A stretch of DNA of 64,000 nt from Theobroma cacao (lineage: Eukaryota; Streptophyta; Magnoliopsida; Malvales; Malvaceae): positions 3,963,249-4,027,248 of the forward strand of contig NC_030858.1 in assembly GCF_000208745.1 (NCBI RefSeq), written 5' to 3'. Every line of letters begins with the position of its first letter. The stretch's first letter is position 1. This document shows, piece by piece, positions 47,612 through 57,407 of this stretch. Below the pieces are notes generated by a model. It had not been told where the DNA came from. It did no database searches and saw only the letters and a list, made by a program, of their open reading frames with translations. Both the position numbers and the translations under genes were made by a program.

Positions 47612-47704
47612 GTCTTAATTAATTTTTTTTTCCTTTAGATTTGCAAACAACTATTCAGTCTTAATTAATTTTTTTTTTCCTTTAGATTTGCAAACAACTA
47701 TTCA
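47612..47704. repeat. 46-bp tandem duplication covering a splice-acceptor-like site
   Basis: GTCTTAATTAA, a T-run, CCTTTAG, then ATTTGCAAACAACTATTCA occurs twice in direct succession (47612-47657 and 47658-47704). The second copy leads into a short exon-like stretch (to about 47800) that I could not identify. Confidence 0.8.
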
Positions 47705-48198
47705 ATCAGATCTTGATCGCATTAGATTCACAAGAGAAACGACTTTGGTGCATAGGCATATGAATTCATGTGCAGAGACATCAATTCTTTAGTGGACTGT
47801 AAGTCAATTTTCTTCACTTTTTGCATTTCTGTTATTTTCTTATTCACAATGAGAAGAATATATTTTCTTTTGTGGATATTCAATGTATTTATCCATCCAT
47901 ATATCTATTGTTTCAGGATCTTGATATATTTGTAAATATTGATTTATCTATTCGCATTACTGTTATTAGTTATTAAATTGATGATATTAAATGAATTGAC
48001 TATATCCTTGAAAGTTTCTGGATCGATTAGTCAGATTTTTTTGGTTCTGTTGGGATCAATATTCAATTGTTGGGATCAATATTCGATTACATAGGATATG
48101 TCTTTCTGCACTTCATGTCATGGTGATAATAATTAAATCGTGTGTGAGTATTTGCTTCCTTCTATCACGCTTTAAACAATTTCTGCTTTTCCTTGCAG

Positions 48199-48578
48199 GT
48201 TCAATGAAGCATCTGATGGTGTTTATGATGTTAATATTCAGGATAAACAGGCAAAGATTCTTTCTGGTATTCATCCTTATTTTGGTCCGAGACTAAAAGC
48301 AAATCTCCTACTTTTTTCACCAGTCCGATATGCTCTGAGGTGCTTTTGCTGTGATATTTCAGGTTATTTATATAGTTATTGTTGTGATAAATATCACATT
48401 GCTTGTATTTATTTAATTATGTGCATGCCTAAGATATTGTCTAAGCTAATTTTCTTTCTCATTTTCAGGGGGGAAAGTAGTGAAACTTTCTGAAGAGTCA
48501 ATTCATGTCATTGTTCTATGTTTTTCATCTGCAATCATAACAGCTCAAAACATTCGTGGAGAATTTAAGTATAAAACT
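48199..48578 (+). pseudogene. Fragment of the RNA polymerase I subunit RPA43 gene
   Basis: Two exon pieces, about 48199-48339 and 48469-48578, encode FNEASDGVYDVNIQDKQAKI with SGIHPYFGPRLKANLLLFSP, and GKVVKLSEESIHVIVLCFSS with AIITAQNIRGEFKYKT. This resembles the OB-fold domain of plant RPA43/NRPA7-type proteins. The first piece loses its frame just after LLLFSP, and the expected residues between DGV and YDVN are missing. The second piece keeps an AG acceptor and a GTGAGT donor. The rest of the gene is absent. Confidence 0.6.
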
Positions 48579-48910
48579 GTGAGTAACAGTTCACCATGTT
48601 CTGAAGTTCTTTTTTTGGTTGTGTATTTGTATATGGCAAGTTTAAGAACCTTTGAGTTATTGTTTGATATTAGTATTAAAAACTTTTTTTTTTTGAAAAG
48701 CAGTGATAGTATTAAAAACCTATTTGTTGGTACCTAGAAATTGAAAGTCAAATGTTCAAAATTTTGTCTTCAGTTTCTTTAACTGAATGAAGCTTCAGTT
48801 GGTATGCATCTCAGCTGAGATTACTATTTGAAGGGTTAACATTTGGTTAGTTCTCCAAGATTTTTTGTTTATCCTGTGGAATATATATATTGTCTTTTTT
48901 GCATTTGAAG

Positions 48911-48977
48911 GCTTCTTGCACATGAGGGAATCAATGCTGAGCAGCTTACACGTGATCCGAAGTCGTTTGAATTGAAG
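48911..48977 (+). pseudogene. Fragment of a NUP93 nucleoporin gene
   Basis: One exon piece between an AAG acceptor and a GTAAAT donor encodes LLAHEGINAEQLTRDPKSFE with LK. Plant NUP93 has a nearly identical segment (HEGINAEQL-RDLKSFELK) near its N-terminus. No other NUP93 exon is seen on either side. Confidence 0.7.
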
Positions 48978-49139
48978 GTAAATATTTCTTATATTCCATT
49001 TTTTTTTAGTTAAATATAAAGCAGTTTAGAATGTTCACTATAGGCAAAGGAACCAATGTGTTTTCATGTATTTCCTACAGCAAGCCCTAATGATATAAAC
49101 GTTTCCTTGTGGAGATTAATTCAGCTAATGTGGTTTATA

Positions 49140-50062
49140 TCATTAATTCTTTCAATGGTGTGTTTATGTGCCGTAGAAATAAATGAAAGCATGAAAAACC
49201 CTGTCTTATAGAAATTTAGCTAAATAGAAAACCCTGTCTTAGTCAAAATCTGTTTATTGCTTTCAAAACTAAATTGATCGAAGGATAAGAAATGACTTAA
49301 TATTCTTTTAGTCATTGGTGGGGATTCATTTTTTTCACCAGACAATTGGTTTTTGGAAATATATTCTGGAGGGGAAGAACCAACTTATAGACATTTTGGC
49401 CAAAAAACTTGGGTACACATAACAAGAAAAGGTGCTATGAACTTTAGCTTTGAATTTGTTTATCCATTTTGTTATAATAAGAGTAGAAGATAAAAAGTTG
49501 ATATCTTATTATTGTTTTATTGTTGCAAATGTGAACATACTTTCACCTAGCAGAATGTTGTCCAAAATTTTTGAACAGCACTAAACTGTGTTATATTTTT
49601 GTTGAGAACTTCCTTTAACGTATGCTTGTACATTTTATACTCTTTGAGTGACAGGGCAACTACATAGTTGATGTTCAATTTATGGATTATTTTTTTCTGT
49701 TATCCTTATGATATTATTGCATATCGCGGCCTACTAATGTCTGAAAATATTTGTTATTGATTATTAGGAAATTAGTGTACTGTTTCTATTGCAATGCTGT
49801 CTATACATAAATGGACCTCTTATGACAAGTTACAGAAACTGATACCACTTCTTTTTTTGTTAAATGTTTGCAGTCTGCTATACTTCCACAACAACGTGCT
49901 ACACATTGTAGCATGAATGAAACATTCCTGCACTGCGTCAATCTTTTGTCTGTACATTTCTTACAAACTCTGTTAAAGAGCAGCAGTTAATTTATTTGGT
50001 TCTATACTAAGTAGCACATTAAGGCTGTTGTTAGAGAGGTTTTACCATTTTTAACAAAGAAC
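49140..50062. repeat. Mosaic repeat R1, copy 1 (partner 53990-54530)
   Basis: Direct repeat of non-coding DNA, starting near ATGGTGTGTTTATGTGC and ending near CAAAGAACT. Copy 2 lacks roughly 380 bp internally (49215-49595). Contains an exon-like stretch after GCAG at about 49873. The two copies bracket the repeat R2 pair and the PWP1-to-FMO cargo. Confidence 0.8.
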
Positions 50063-50819
50063 TCACGTTTCTCTCTTTTGTTCTTCATTTCTTTCTATTC
50101 GCCTCTTCCTCTCCCTTTGTATGTTTGGTTTTCTCCATTTTTTCCTTCTTCTCTTTCTCTCTGCCTGTTTGGTTAGTTTCACTATAGTTTTTTGGTTTCT
50201 TCTCTCCGTACAACATTTACAATTCCATGCTGGGAAATGCAACATAACCATGGAGCATCATGAGGGCAAGGCAAGAATTTATTTTTGCTAGCACCATATA
50301 AGTTGTCATCTATTTTTTATTTAGTCATCTGTCTTTTCCTATCACTGAGTATTTTGCTATGTCTGTCTGTGTGCATATGGACTGATAAAAATCTCGTGAG
50401 CAGAAGAAGCATTGAGATGATGCAGTCCTCGTGTGGCAGTTGCCAATTTTTCAGCTTCCTTATAGAGCATGAATAGTTATTAAAGCAGAAGATGGTTGGA
50501 ACTGTGCAAGTGGTTAATCTGTAAAACCTGTTTATTTTTATGTTTGAGTACACAAGTTATGCTTTGATCCTTTAGTTTGTTATAATTGCTTTCAAGATAT
50601 TGAGACTTGTGTTTTTACCATGGTTATACATTGTAGAAGGATGGGAGAGTAAAGTACCATCTCATTCTGGTTTTAAGTGGTCAGTTACTTTTGAGGTTGA
50701 ATGCTTGGCATAGGATCCACACACTGAGTACTCATTTGTGGTGTGTTCTTCAGCCTTTAACCTAGGGCTAATGTCTTAGAGATGATGCTGCTTTTATTTG
50801 ATTTTTTTCATTTAGTATT
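50062..50819. repeat. Mosaic repeat R2, copy 1
   Basis: Begins CTCACGTTTCTCTCTTTTGT, followed by a CT-rich stretch, and ends TTTCATTTA. Its partner starts 901 bp downstream. The start coincides with the end of repeat R1. Resembles a gene leader plus intron; no protein recognised. Confidence 0.85.
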
Positions 50820-50962
50820 CTTTGGGAATTCTTGCATGAGATAAGGGTGTTTTCAGATTTTCAGGTTTTTCCTTATCATCTAGAAGCTTTCCCTCCTCCT
50901 CCTCTTGGGTTTTATCGCCCGTTTTATCTTATTTTTGTCTCTTTCGTTCTTATTTTTTCCTT

Positions 50963-51720
50963 CTCACGTTTCTCTCTTTTGTTCTTTATTTCTTTCTATT
51001 CGCCTCTTCCTCTCTCTTTGTATGTTTGGTTTTCTCTGTCTTTGCCTTGTTCTCTTTCTCTCTGCCTGTTTGGTTAGTTTCACTACCCTTTTTTTTGTTT
51101 CTTCTCTTTGTACAACATTTACAATTCCATGATGGAAAATGCAATATAACCATGGAGCATCATGAGGACAAGGCAAGAATTTAGTTTTGCTAGCACCATA
51201 TAAGTTGTCATCTATTTTTTATTCAGTCATCTGTCTTTTCCTATCACTGAGTATTTTGCTATGTCTGTCTGTGTGTATATGGACTGATAAAAATCTCGTG
51301 AGCAGAAGAAGCATTGAGATGATGCAGTCCTCATGTGTGGCACTTGCCAATTTTTCATCTGCATTATAAAGCAGGAATAGTTATTAAAGCAGAAGATAGT
51401 TGAAACTGTGCAAGTGGTTAATTTGTAAAGCCTGTTTATTTTTATGTTTGAGTACACAATTTATGCTTTGATCCTTTAGTTTGTTATAATTGCTTTCAAG
51501 ATATTGTGAGACTTTTATTTTTACCATGGTTATACATTGCAGAAGGATGCGAGAGTAAAGTACTGTCTCATTCTGGTTTTAAGTGGTCAGTCACTTTTGA
51601 GGTTAAATGCTTGGCATAAGATCCACACACTGAGTACTCATTTATGGTGTGTTCTTCAGCCTTTAACCTAGGGCTAATGTCTTAGAGATGATGCTACTTT
51701 TATTTGATTTCTTTCATTTA
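50963..51720. repeat. Mosaic repeat R2, copy 2
   Basis: About 758 bp closely matching 50062-50819, separated from it by a 143-bp spacer that also occurs nowhere else in the window as far as I can see. The copy is followed immediately by the PWP1 fragment. Confidence 0.85.
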
Positions 51721-51784
51721 AAAACAGAGACTAGCCTATCTTTGCTAATTGGATGCATATTAAGATATTTTTAGTTTTAATCAG

Positions 51785-52549
51785 GTGACTCTTGAAGATG
51801 GTACAATCAGAGGTTACAATATTCGAGCTGCCAAATCTGATCCATCTTTTGAGTCGAAACCAAGTTTTACTCTCCATGCATATGACATGACTGCTTGCAC
51901 CCTTTCATATAATCCTGCAGCACCAAATGTACGAATTTATATCTCTTTCTAATTCCTTGGTCAGGTTATTTGTTTCCTATGCATGAAACATTCTTTTATT
52001 TTTTTTACACAGTTGCTTGCCACTGGATCCGTGGATAAAATGGTAAATTAAAGTTGTCTTTTAGTGCTGTCATGTAATGTGGAAAGATATGAATGGTTTA
52101 GGTGGTTTGATTGATTGATCGTTCATTTACTGCAGGTAAAATTTTGGGATTTATCAAACATCAACCTTCATGTGTTGCATCCAGAAATCCCAAGGCAGTA
52201 AGTGTGATTATGGGGAAGCATCTAAGAAGCCATGTATTAATTTTGAGTACTTCAAAATGTATTCATTCTCACATGCTGTTGTGTTGTTGTTAGGGAGTTG
52301 TCTTTTCAATTTCCTTCTCACAAGATAATCCTTTTTTGTTGGCTATTAGAGGCTCAAAGTGAAAACTGGGAGTGAGTGGAAATGTTGCAATATTTTGTTT
52401 TATTATTCCTGAAATTTGGTACTATTAAATGGATGGTTATTAATACTACTGATTATCATGTAGGTTTGGGGTACACTATCTGAGGCAGGCATCTCATAAA
52501 AATTTGGGAACTACAGCTATCCGAATAGACCCAAAACATAATGTGGAAG
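51785..52549 (+). pseudogene. Fragment of the PWP1 (periodic tryptophan protein 1) WD40 gene
   Basis: Five exon pieces with splice sites (51785-51928, 52013-52042, 52136-52197, 52294-52371, 52464-52549) encode VTLEDGTIRGYNIRAAKSDP, SKPSFTLHAYDMTACTLSYN, LLATGSVDKM, VKFWDLSN then (shifted) HQPSCVASRNPKA, GVVFSISFSQDNPFLLAI and VWGTLSEAGIS. This is the WD-repeat region of plant PWP1, a ribosome-biogenesis protein. It is disabled by a one-base frameshift after WDLSN, a stop after RGSK, and a stop after EAGIS. N- and C-terminal parts are absent. Confidence 0.85.
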
Positions 52550-52946
52550 GTGAAAGTTTTTGTTGTTTCTTTGAGACTTTGTATTTATGTGAGGATGGGT
52601 TTCCATGGGTTGCAAGAAAAATTTTCATAGTTTTGAAATCATTGGTTGTTTCTTCTAAAGTTTTAGTAACTTCCTGTCTTTGTATGCGTCAAAGACGATA
52701 GAAAGCAGCATCAGTTGCATATTAATTGGGTGGATATTGATTTTTTTTTTCTTTAAAGTGAGTGTGAACCCCTATTGTGTTTTGGAAGGTTTCTAAACCT
52801 AATCTTTACTATGATTACACTAGTAGGAAAATTGCAGCAACAAATTCCTACACTTTTCCGTTCAAATTCTTTGCATCCAGCATCTGCTTATAAATTCACT
52901 CTTCTTGCTTTCAGTCTATACTTCCAAGCCTCAATAGCAAGAGATC

Positions 52947-53062
52947 ATGTCTTCACTGTTGAAAGAGCTGCCTTCCATCTCCACCCTCTTGTCCATCTAT
53001 GCATCCGTCTCTGCCATGGTCATGCTAATTCGTACAATATTTAACGAAATGATACCCAAACC
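52947..53062 (+). pseudogene. N-terminal fragment of a BCS1-like AAA-ATPase gene
   Basis: Starts at an ATG and encodes MSSLLKELPSISTLLSIYAS then VSAMVMLIRTIFNEMIP, matching the N-terminal membrane-anchor region of plant AAA-ATPase (ASD/At3g50940-type) proteins, where S-YASVSA-MLIRT is conserved. The sequence leaves the family within about 40 codons, close to the reversed phosphatase fragment. No Walker motifs are present. Confidence 0.7.
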
Positions 53063-53096
53063 AATGCTAATTGGATTGAAATATTTATTTGTTTAC

Positions 53097-53232
53097 CATT
53101 GTACCATTGCTTTTTCAAACTTGGGGTTGTGTAGATTGCAGTGAATGACTGATTGAATGCAGGATTATCTACTCCAGTCAGGCCATCTTCATAAAAGTTA
53201 TCTCCTGTCGAAATCACAAAGTCAGGTTTCCA
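53097..53232 (-). pseudogene. Exon fragment of a purple acid phosphatase gene, reversed
   Basis: On the minus strand one exon piece encodes WKPDFVISTGDNFYEDGLTG then VDNPAFNQSFTAIYTTPSLK and KQWYN, ending at a GTAAAC donor. The GDNFY motif supplies metal ligands (Asp and Tyr) in PAP3/PAP8/PAP17-type enzymes. The following GNHD exon is missing. It is the only identified piece on this strand in the mosaic. Confidence 0.85.
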
Positions 53233-53325
53233 TCCGACAGTTTTTGAGTCCCAAAGCAGTACCAAAGGAGTTTGGACCACACCCCAGGATACAGAGGTAT
53301 GTAATTAAGTTTATAAGTTTACCAG

Positions 53326-53532
53326 GTGGACTTTGTAGTCCTTGGCCTAGGCTGGTTCAGCAGCATTCTGAACATTCCAGAGTTTCCTCCAGGAAAAGGT
53401 CCAGAAACCTTTCACGGTGAGGTAAGACACTCCATGGATTATGCTGCCATGGATTATGAACTTGCTGCTAAATGCATCAAAGGGAAGCGAATTGTCATCG
53501 TTGAACTCCAGAAATCTGCCAAATGGCTATGA
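53326..53532 (+). pseudogene. Fragment of a flavin-containing monooxygenase gene
   Basis: After a CCAG acceptor the frame encodes VDFVVLGLGWFSSILNIPEF, PPGKGPETFHGEVRHSMDYA and KCIKGKRIVIVELQKSAKWL, then stop. This matches the middle of plant FMO-like proteins (PNIPEFP-GKGPE-FHG-V-HSMDY, then KGKRV-VVG-QKSA, the NADPH-binding region). The usual VVG there is VIVE, so the GXGXX(G/A) fold is damaged. FAD-binding N-terminus and C-terminus are absent. Confidence 0.85.
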
Positions 53533-53989
53533 TTATTACAGTTCTATATGTGTGTAGGTATTTTTATTGAATGTCAACTATGGTTCACAGTTTTTGTTCA
53601 AAACTGTATATTTTGTATGGTTGGACTTATATGCATATCATTTTATGAAGTGTAAAAACTGCTGACTATTTCTCACAGCTATAAAAAATGGTCAATATGT
53701 TTGATTTATTTTTGATCCAAAGGTGATGTAATTTTTTCGCTTCTAATTAAACTGTTCAGATTTGTTTGTCAATTATATGGTTCATTTGCTTTTATTTGGA
53801 TTTTTTGTACTGTATCCGTTTATTACTTTTCTTTGTTATATTTTTTTCACTTTTAATCTGCCATCTAATGTATGCATTTTCTACATTCATCCTTCATGAT
53901 CATCCTGTTGGAAGAATTTGAAGTCAACACTGTTGTATTCTTGAAAATCAGTGTTCAGTCAATACATATTGCATATTTTGTTTTACATA

Positions 53990-54530
53990 ATTTTTAATGG
54001 TGTGTTTATGTGCTGTAGAAATAAATGAAAGTATGAAAAACCCTGTCTTATAGAAAGTATGAGAACTCCCTTAAACATATGCCTGAACATTTTCTACTCT
54101 TTTGAGTGACAGGGCAACTATATAGTTGATGTTCAATTTATGGATTATTATCTTCTGTTATCCTTATGATATTATTGCATATCACTGTTTACAAATACCT
54201 GAAAATATTTGTTATTGATTATTAGGAAATTAGTGTACTTTTTCTATTGCAATGCTGTCTATACATAAATGAACCTCTTTTGACAAGTTATAGAAACGGA
54301 TACCACTTATATTTTTTTGTTACACGTTTGCAGTCTGCTATATTTCCACAACAACGTGCTACGCATGAATGAAATGTTCCTGCACTGCGGCGATCTTTTG
54401 TCTGTACATTTCTTACACACTCCCTTAAAGAGCAGCACTTGATTTTTTTGGTTCTATACTATGTAGCACATTAAGGCTGTTATTAGACAGGTTTCACCTT
54501 TTCTAGCAAAGAACTTACATTTTTAGTCAA
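53990..54530. repeat. Mosaic repeat R1, copy 2
   Basis: Shorter copy of 49140-50062 in the same orientation, ending CAAAGAACTTAC. It marks the likely right side of the mosaic; AT-rich DNA of different character follows. Confidence 0.8.
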
Positions 54531-55905
54531 TCAACAATATTTTTGTATATTGTATAAAATTTGTCTATTTTGTAATGAATACTATTTTTGTACATTTTCA
54601 TGTCTTTCATTGTTTTATTGTTTTAGTTTCTTTTTTGCAGCATCAACATTCACTCTCTTTTTCAAATTATTGATATTAAATTTTATTAATATATTCACAA
54701 ATCATTTCTTATATTTATATAACAATAATAATTAATATTCATCATATATTTTTTATTTCATTCTTATTTAATTATATTGGGTTAAAAAATTACAATCAAT
54801 TTTAACATTTACGTTATAATTAGTTAACGTTAATTATACAAATGATTCCATTTTTATAAATAGAATAATGACTTTTACACACCCACTGCATAAAACAGAT
54901 CTTATTCTAATTATATTGTATTTTGATCATACCAGCTTACTTGTAATTGTGAACCTTTTTTTTTTTTTGAAAAAAAAATAGTAATAATTATGAACTCGTA
55001 TAAATATCCTAATGGGATGGAAAATTGGAGTAAAATCCAAGAGAGTTAATACAACACAATTACATCCCATTTGGTTTTCAAAGCTCAGAGACTATGATAA
55101 AACGGGGTAGCAATAGAAAGCCGTCATTTCAATTCGTGTATAAGAAAATTTATGAAGATGTACAAAATATATTTTTTTATGTTGATAATTTTTTTTTTTA
55201 TAATTGAAGAAAGGAGCATTCCAATTTTACTTTTTAAAGAATAAATCATGAATTAATCAATGAATTAAATGTTTGAGTGTCACATAAAATTATTGAATCA
55301 ATAATTTTGAGTTAAAATAATTTTATTGTGCATTCTTTAATTAATTAATACTATTCTTTTCATATTTAAATGTTTGTTTTTTTATTTTTACAGAGATTGA
55401 AAATAAAATTTTTGACTTTATGCATTTTATAAAAAATAAATTTTTTATAACTTGTGATGTAAAAACAAAAGTGAGGACATTAGATGTTTAAAATTTTAAA
55501 AAAAATTATTTTAAAACATTTTTTAAAATAATAGAAAAAAAATGAAACATCTGAAGTAAATTGACTTACATAACGACAAGAAGTGAAGAAGTCCCCTAAA
55601 ATCTCATTCATTAAAATTGCCGAAGCACCTCCCTCTCCTCCCGTTACAGAAAACGGACCAGAACATTAGACGACATCCACTCCACCCAAATATCCGTACA
55701 TATACGTGCAATACGCTTCTACGTATCCAATCCTTTCTTAAAGGTACGTATACTTCTCCATGGCTTCAGTGATTTTAACTCAAGAAATTCCAGTAATGAA
55801 GTGCTACTGATAGTTTAGTCTTTTGTATTAAAATTTTATTGAAACTGGCTTTTATTGTGTTTGGTTTTCCTTGGGAATTGATTTTTAGTTTTGGTCGGTT
55901 GAAAA
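54531..55905. promoter_or_regulatory. 5' flank and promoter region of the unknown-function gene
   Basis: AT-rich. From about 54915 it is repeated at 39885-40905 and, in part, at 35650. The 160 bases before the ATG (from GGTACGTATACTTCTCCATG) are nearly identical in all three copies and must include the leader. A clear TATA box was not identified. Confidence 0.5.
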
Positions 55906-57407
55906 ATGGAGCCGGCGCCTAATGGCGAAGAACCCACTTCCTGGGATGAGCTATACAACATAAACTTGATGCCATCAGAGTTGTTCCTCAAGTTTAGAAA
56001 AGAAATTCAGGGATTTCGAGTTGGTGTCAATTTGGAGGTTATTTTTCTCTTCTTTTATTTTACAATCTTCGATTGTTCCATCCATATGCTATTAATTCTC
56101 GTTATTCTTTTTGTATGTGAATGGGGGTGTCTTATTGTTTGGTCACAATGAATTTATGTATGGAGCTTAGTTAGTCATGTAAGCTTCAGGCATGAGCCCA
56201 TGAAAGGAGTCTGTTTTTAACTGTCTCATCTTCTTTCTTTTCAAAATGCTGCTTTTACTTGGAAAAGGATGCTTACTTTTACGGAAGATATGTATAATCT
56301 GTACAGGTTGTTGTTAATTATGACCTATTGAGTATTTACATCTTGGTTTTGCTTCAGTTCTACAATGCTCCAATCAATGATTTCCAAACAAAGCTTGTGC
56401 TGAAGCCTTTATCTCCTGAACGGAGGTGGAAGTTTGCATATGAGCCTATACATCAAGATGTACGCCTCCTTTCAAAAAAGATCCCTGTGACGAAATTTCT
56501 AAATCTCCAGGTCCGATCTACTATCCTTGATCCATTTTGGCTTAGTGATAGCATTCATGTAGAAGTCTGATGTCTATTCAAAATTTGACATGTACTGTAG
56601 GAGTGTGGGTAACTTTATTTGTTCTTTGTTTATTCCCCCCCCCCCCAAAAAAAAGAAAAAACTTTATTTGTTTTTCATGCATGACTTGTGCATATTTTGT
56701 AATGGTTACACTAAAGTTTTTGGAAATAGGTTGGCATAGGCCATAATTTCAAGCTAAATGCAACTGGTTGGAAATGGAAGCTCACCACCTGTTTGGGTGG
56801 AGATGGAGTTTCTCGGATTCGGAATAAGACAACACTTGGCTTGGTTCCTGGCCTGGATTTTCGATTTGGGTGGAGAGCTGATTATGTTCTTCCAGAAATT
56901 ACAGGGCAAGTTCCTTGATGTTCTATGAACTTGTATTTAAGAATATTATGTAAGCAAAAGGAAGAAATGATAAGCTCATCCCTAGAATAGTAGAATAGTC
57001 TTTGATGTTAAGCTTGCCAAAACTATCCCCTACAATTTTGTTGAAAGTTGTGCAGGGTATGTTCCTTGATCTTCTATGAACTTATAATTAAGATATTTCA
57101 AGGATTTAGTATATTCATAATGTTATAATATATGTGCTTTCAAAATAAATCACCAGAACTTTTAATGGCATGCTTCTCCATCTTAGTTGTTAATAGTGAC
57201 ATTTTTGTTTCTTTTATTCAGTTATTCATTAATTCCTTCTCTTCCTTTTTCTTACCAGACATGTTTTCACAATTATGTGTAGCTTATCATTGATACCTTG
57301 AATATAACAGAGCTCTTGGTACTGATGAACCATTGTTCAACATGAACTCTGGGCGGTTGCAAGCTTCACTAGATAGAGTTGAGGCCATTCTGACTCATTC
57401 GTCATGA
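55906..57407 (+). CDS. Conserved plant protein of unknown function (intact copy)
   Basis: Four exons (55906-56037, 56358-56510, 56730-56905, 57311-57407) join in frame to 185 residues. The protein starts MEPAPNGEEPTSWDELYNIN and has the segments LMPSELFLKFRKEIQGFRVG, LVLKPLSPERRWKFAYEPIH, LNATGWKWKLTTCLGGDG, GLDFRFGWRADYVLPEITG, and ends SLDRVEAILTHSS. It is rich in aromatic and basic residues and lacks a clear signal peptide or membrane helix; alternating polar/hydrophobic strands suggest a beta-rich fold. I recognise it only as a conserved plant protein without known role. Intron 3 uses a GC donor (ACAGG|GCAAGT). Two defective copies lie at 35650-38250 and 41068-41493; this one has no defect and is presumably the parent. 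Confidence 0.8.

Larger units (their letters stand above)
46400..54530. mobile_element. Mosaic of captured gene fragments (Helitron- or Pack-MULE-like)
   Basis: Within about 8 kb lie exon pieces of at least seven unrelated genes, listed separately: FKBP/nucleoplasmin-like, RPA43, NUP93, PWP1, AAA-ATPase, purple acid phosphatase (opposite strand) and flavin monooxygenase. Exons keep introns and splice sites, so the pieces came from genomic DNA, not from mRNA. None is complete and several are frameshifted or stopped. Two internal duplications (50062-51720, and 49140-50062 against 53990-54530) add complexity. Helitrons and Pack-MULEs are the known plant elements that make such mosaics. I found neither a Helitron TC...CTRR/hairpin end nor MULE terminal inverted repeats, so the element class and exact borders are unproven. 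No transposase or Rep/helicase was seen. Confidence 0.65.

Noticed and set aside
50063..51457. Small frames repeated in both R2 copies
   Set aside because: They follow the duplication of CT-rich DNA and differ by indels between copies, so there is no coding constraint.
54531..54900. Search for a Helitron 3' end (CTRR with hairpin) after repeat R1
   Set aside because: Only weak AT-rich inverted repeats (around GTTAACGTTAAT) and no convincing CTRR terminus.
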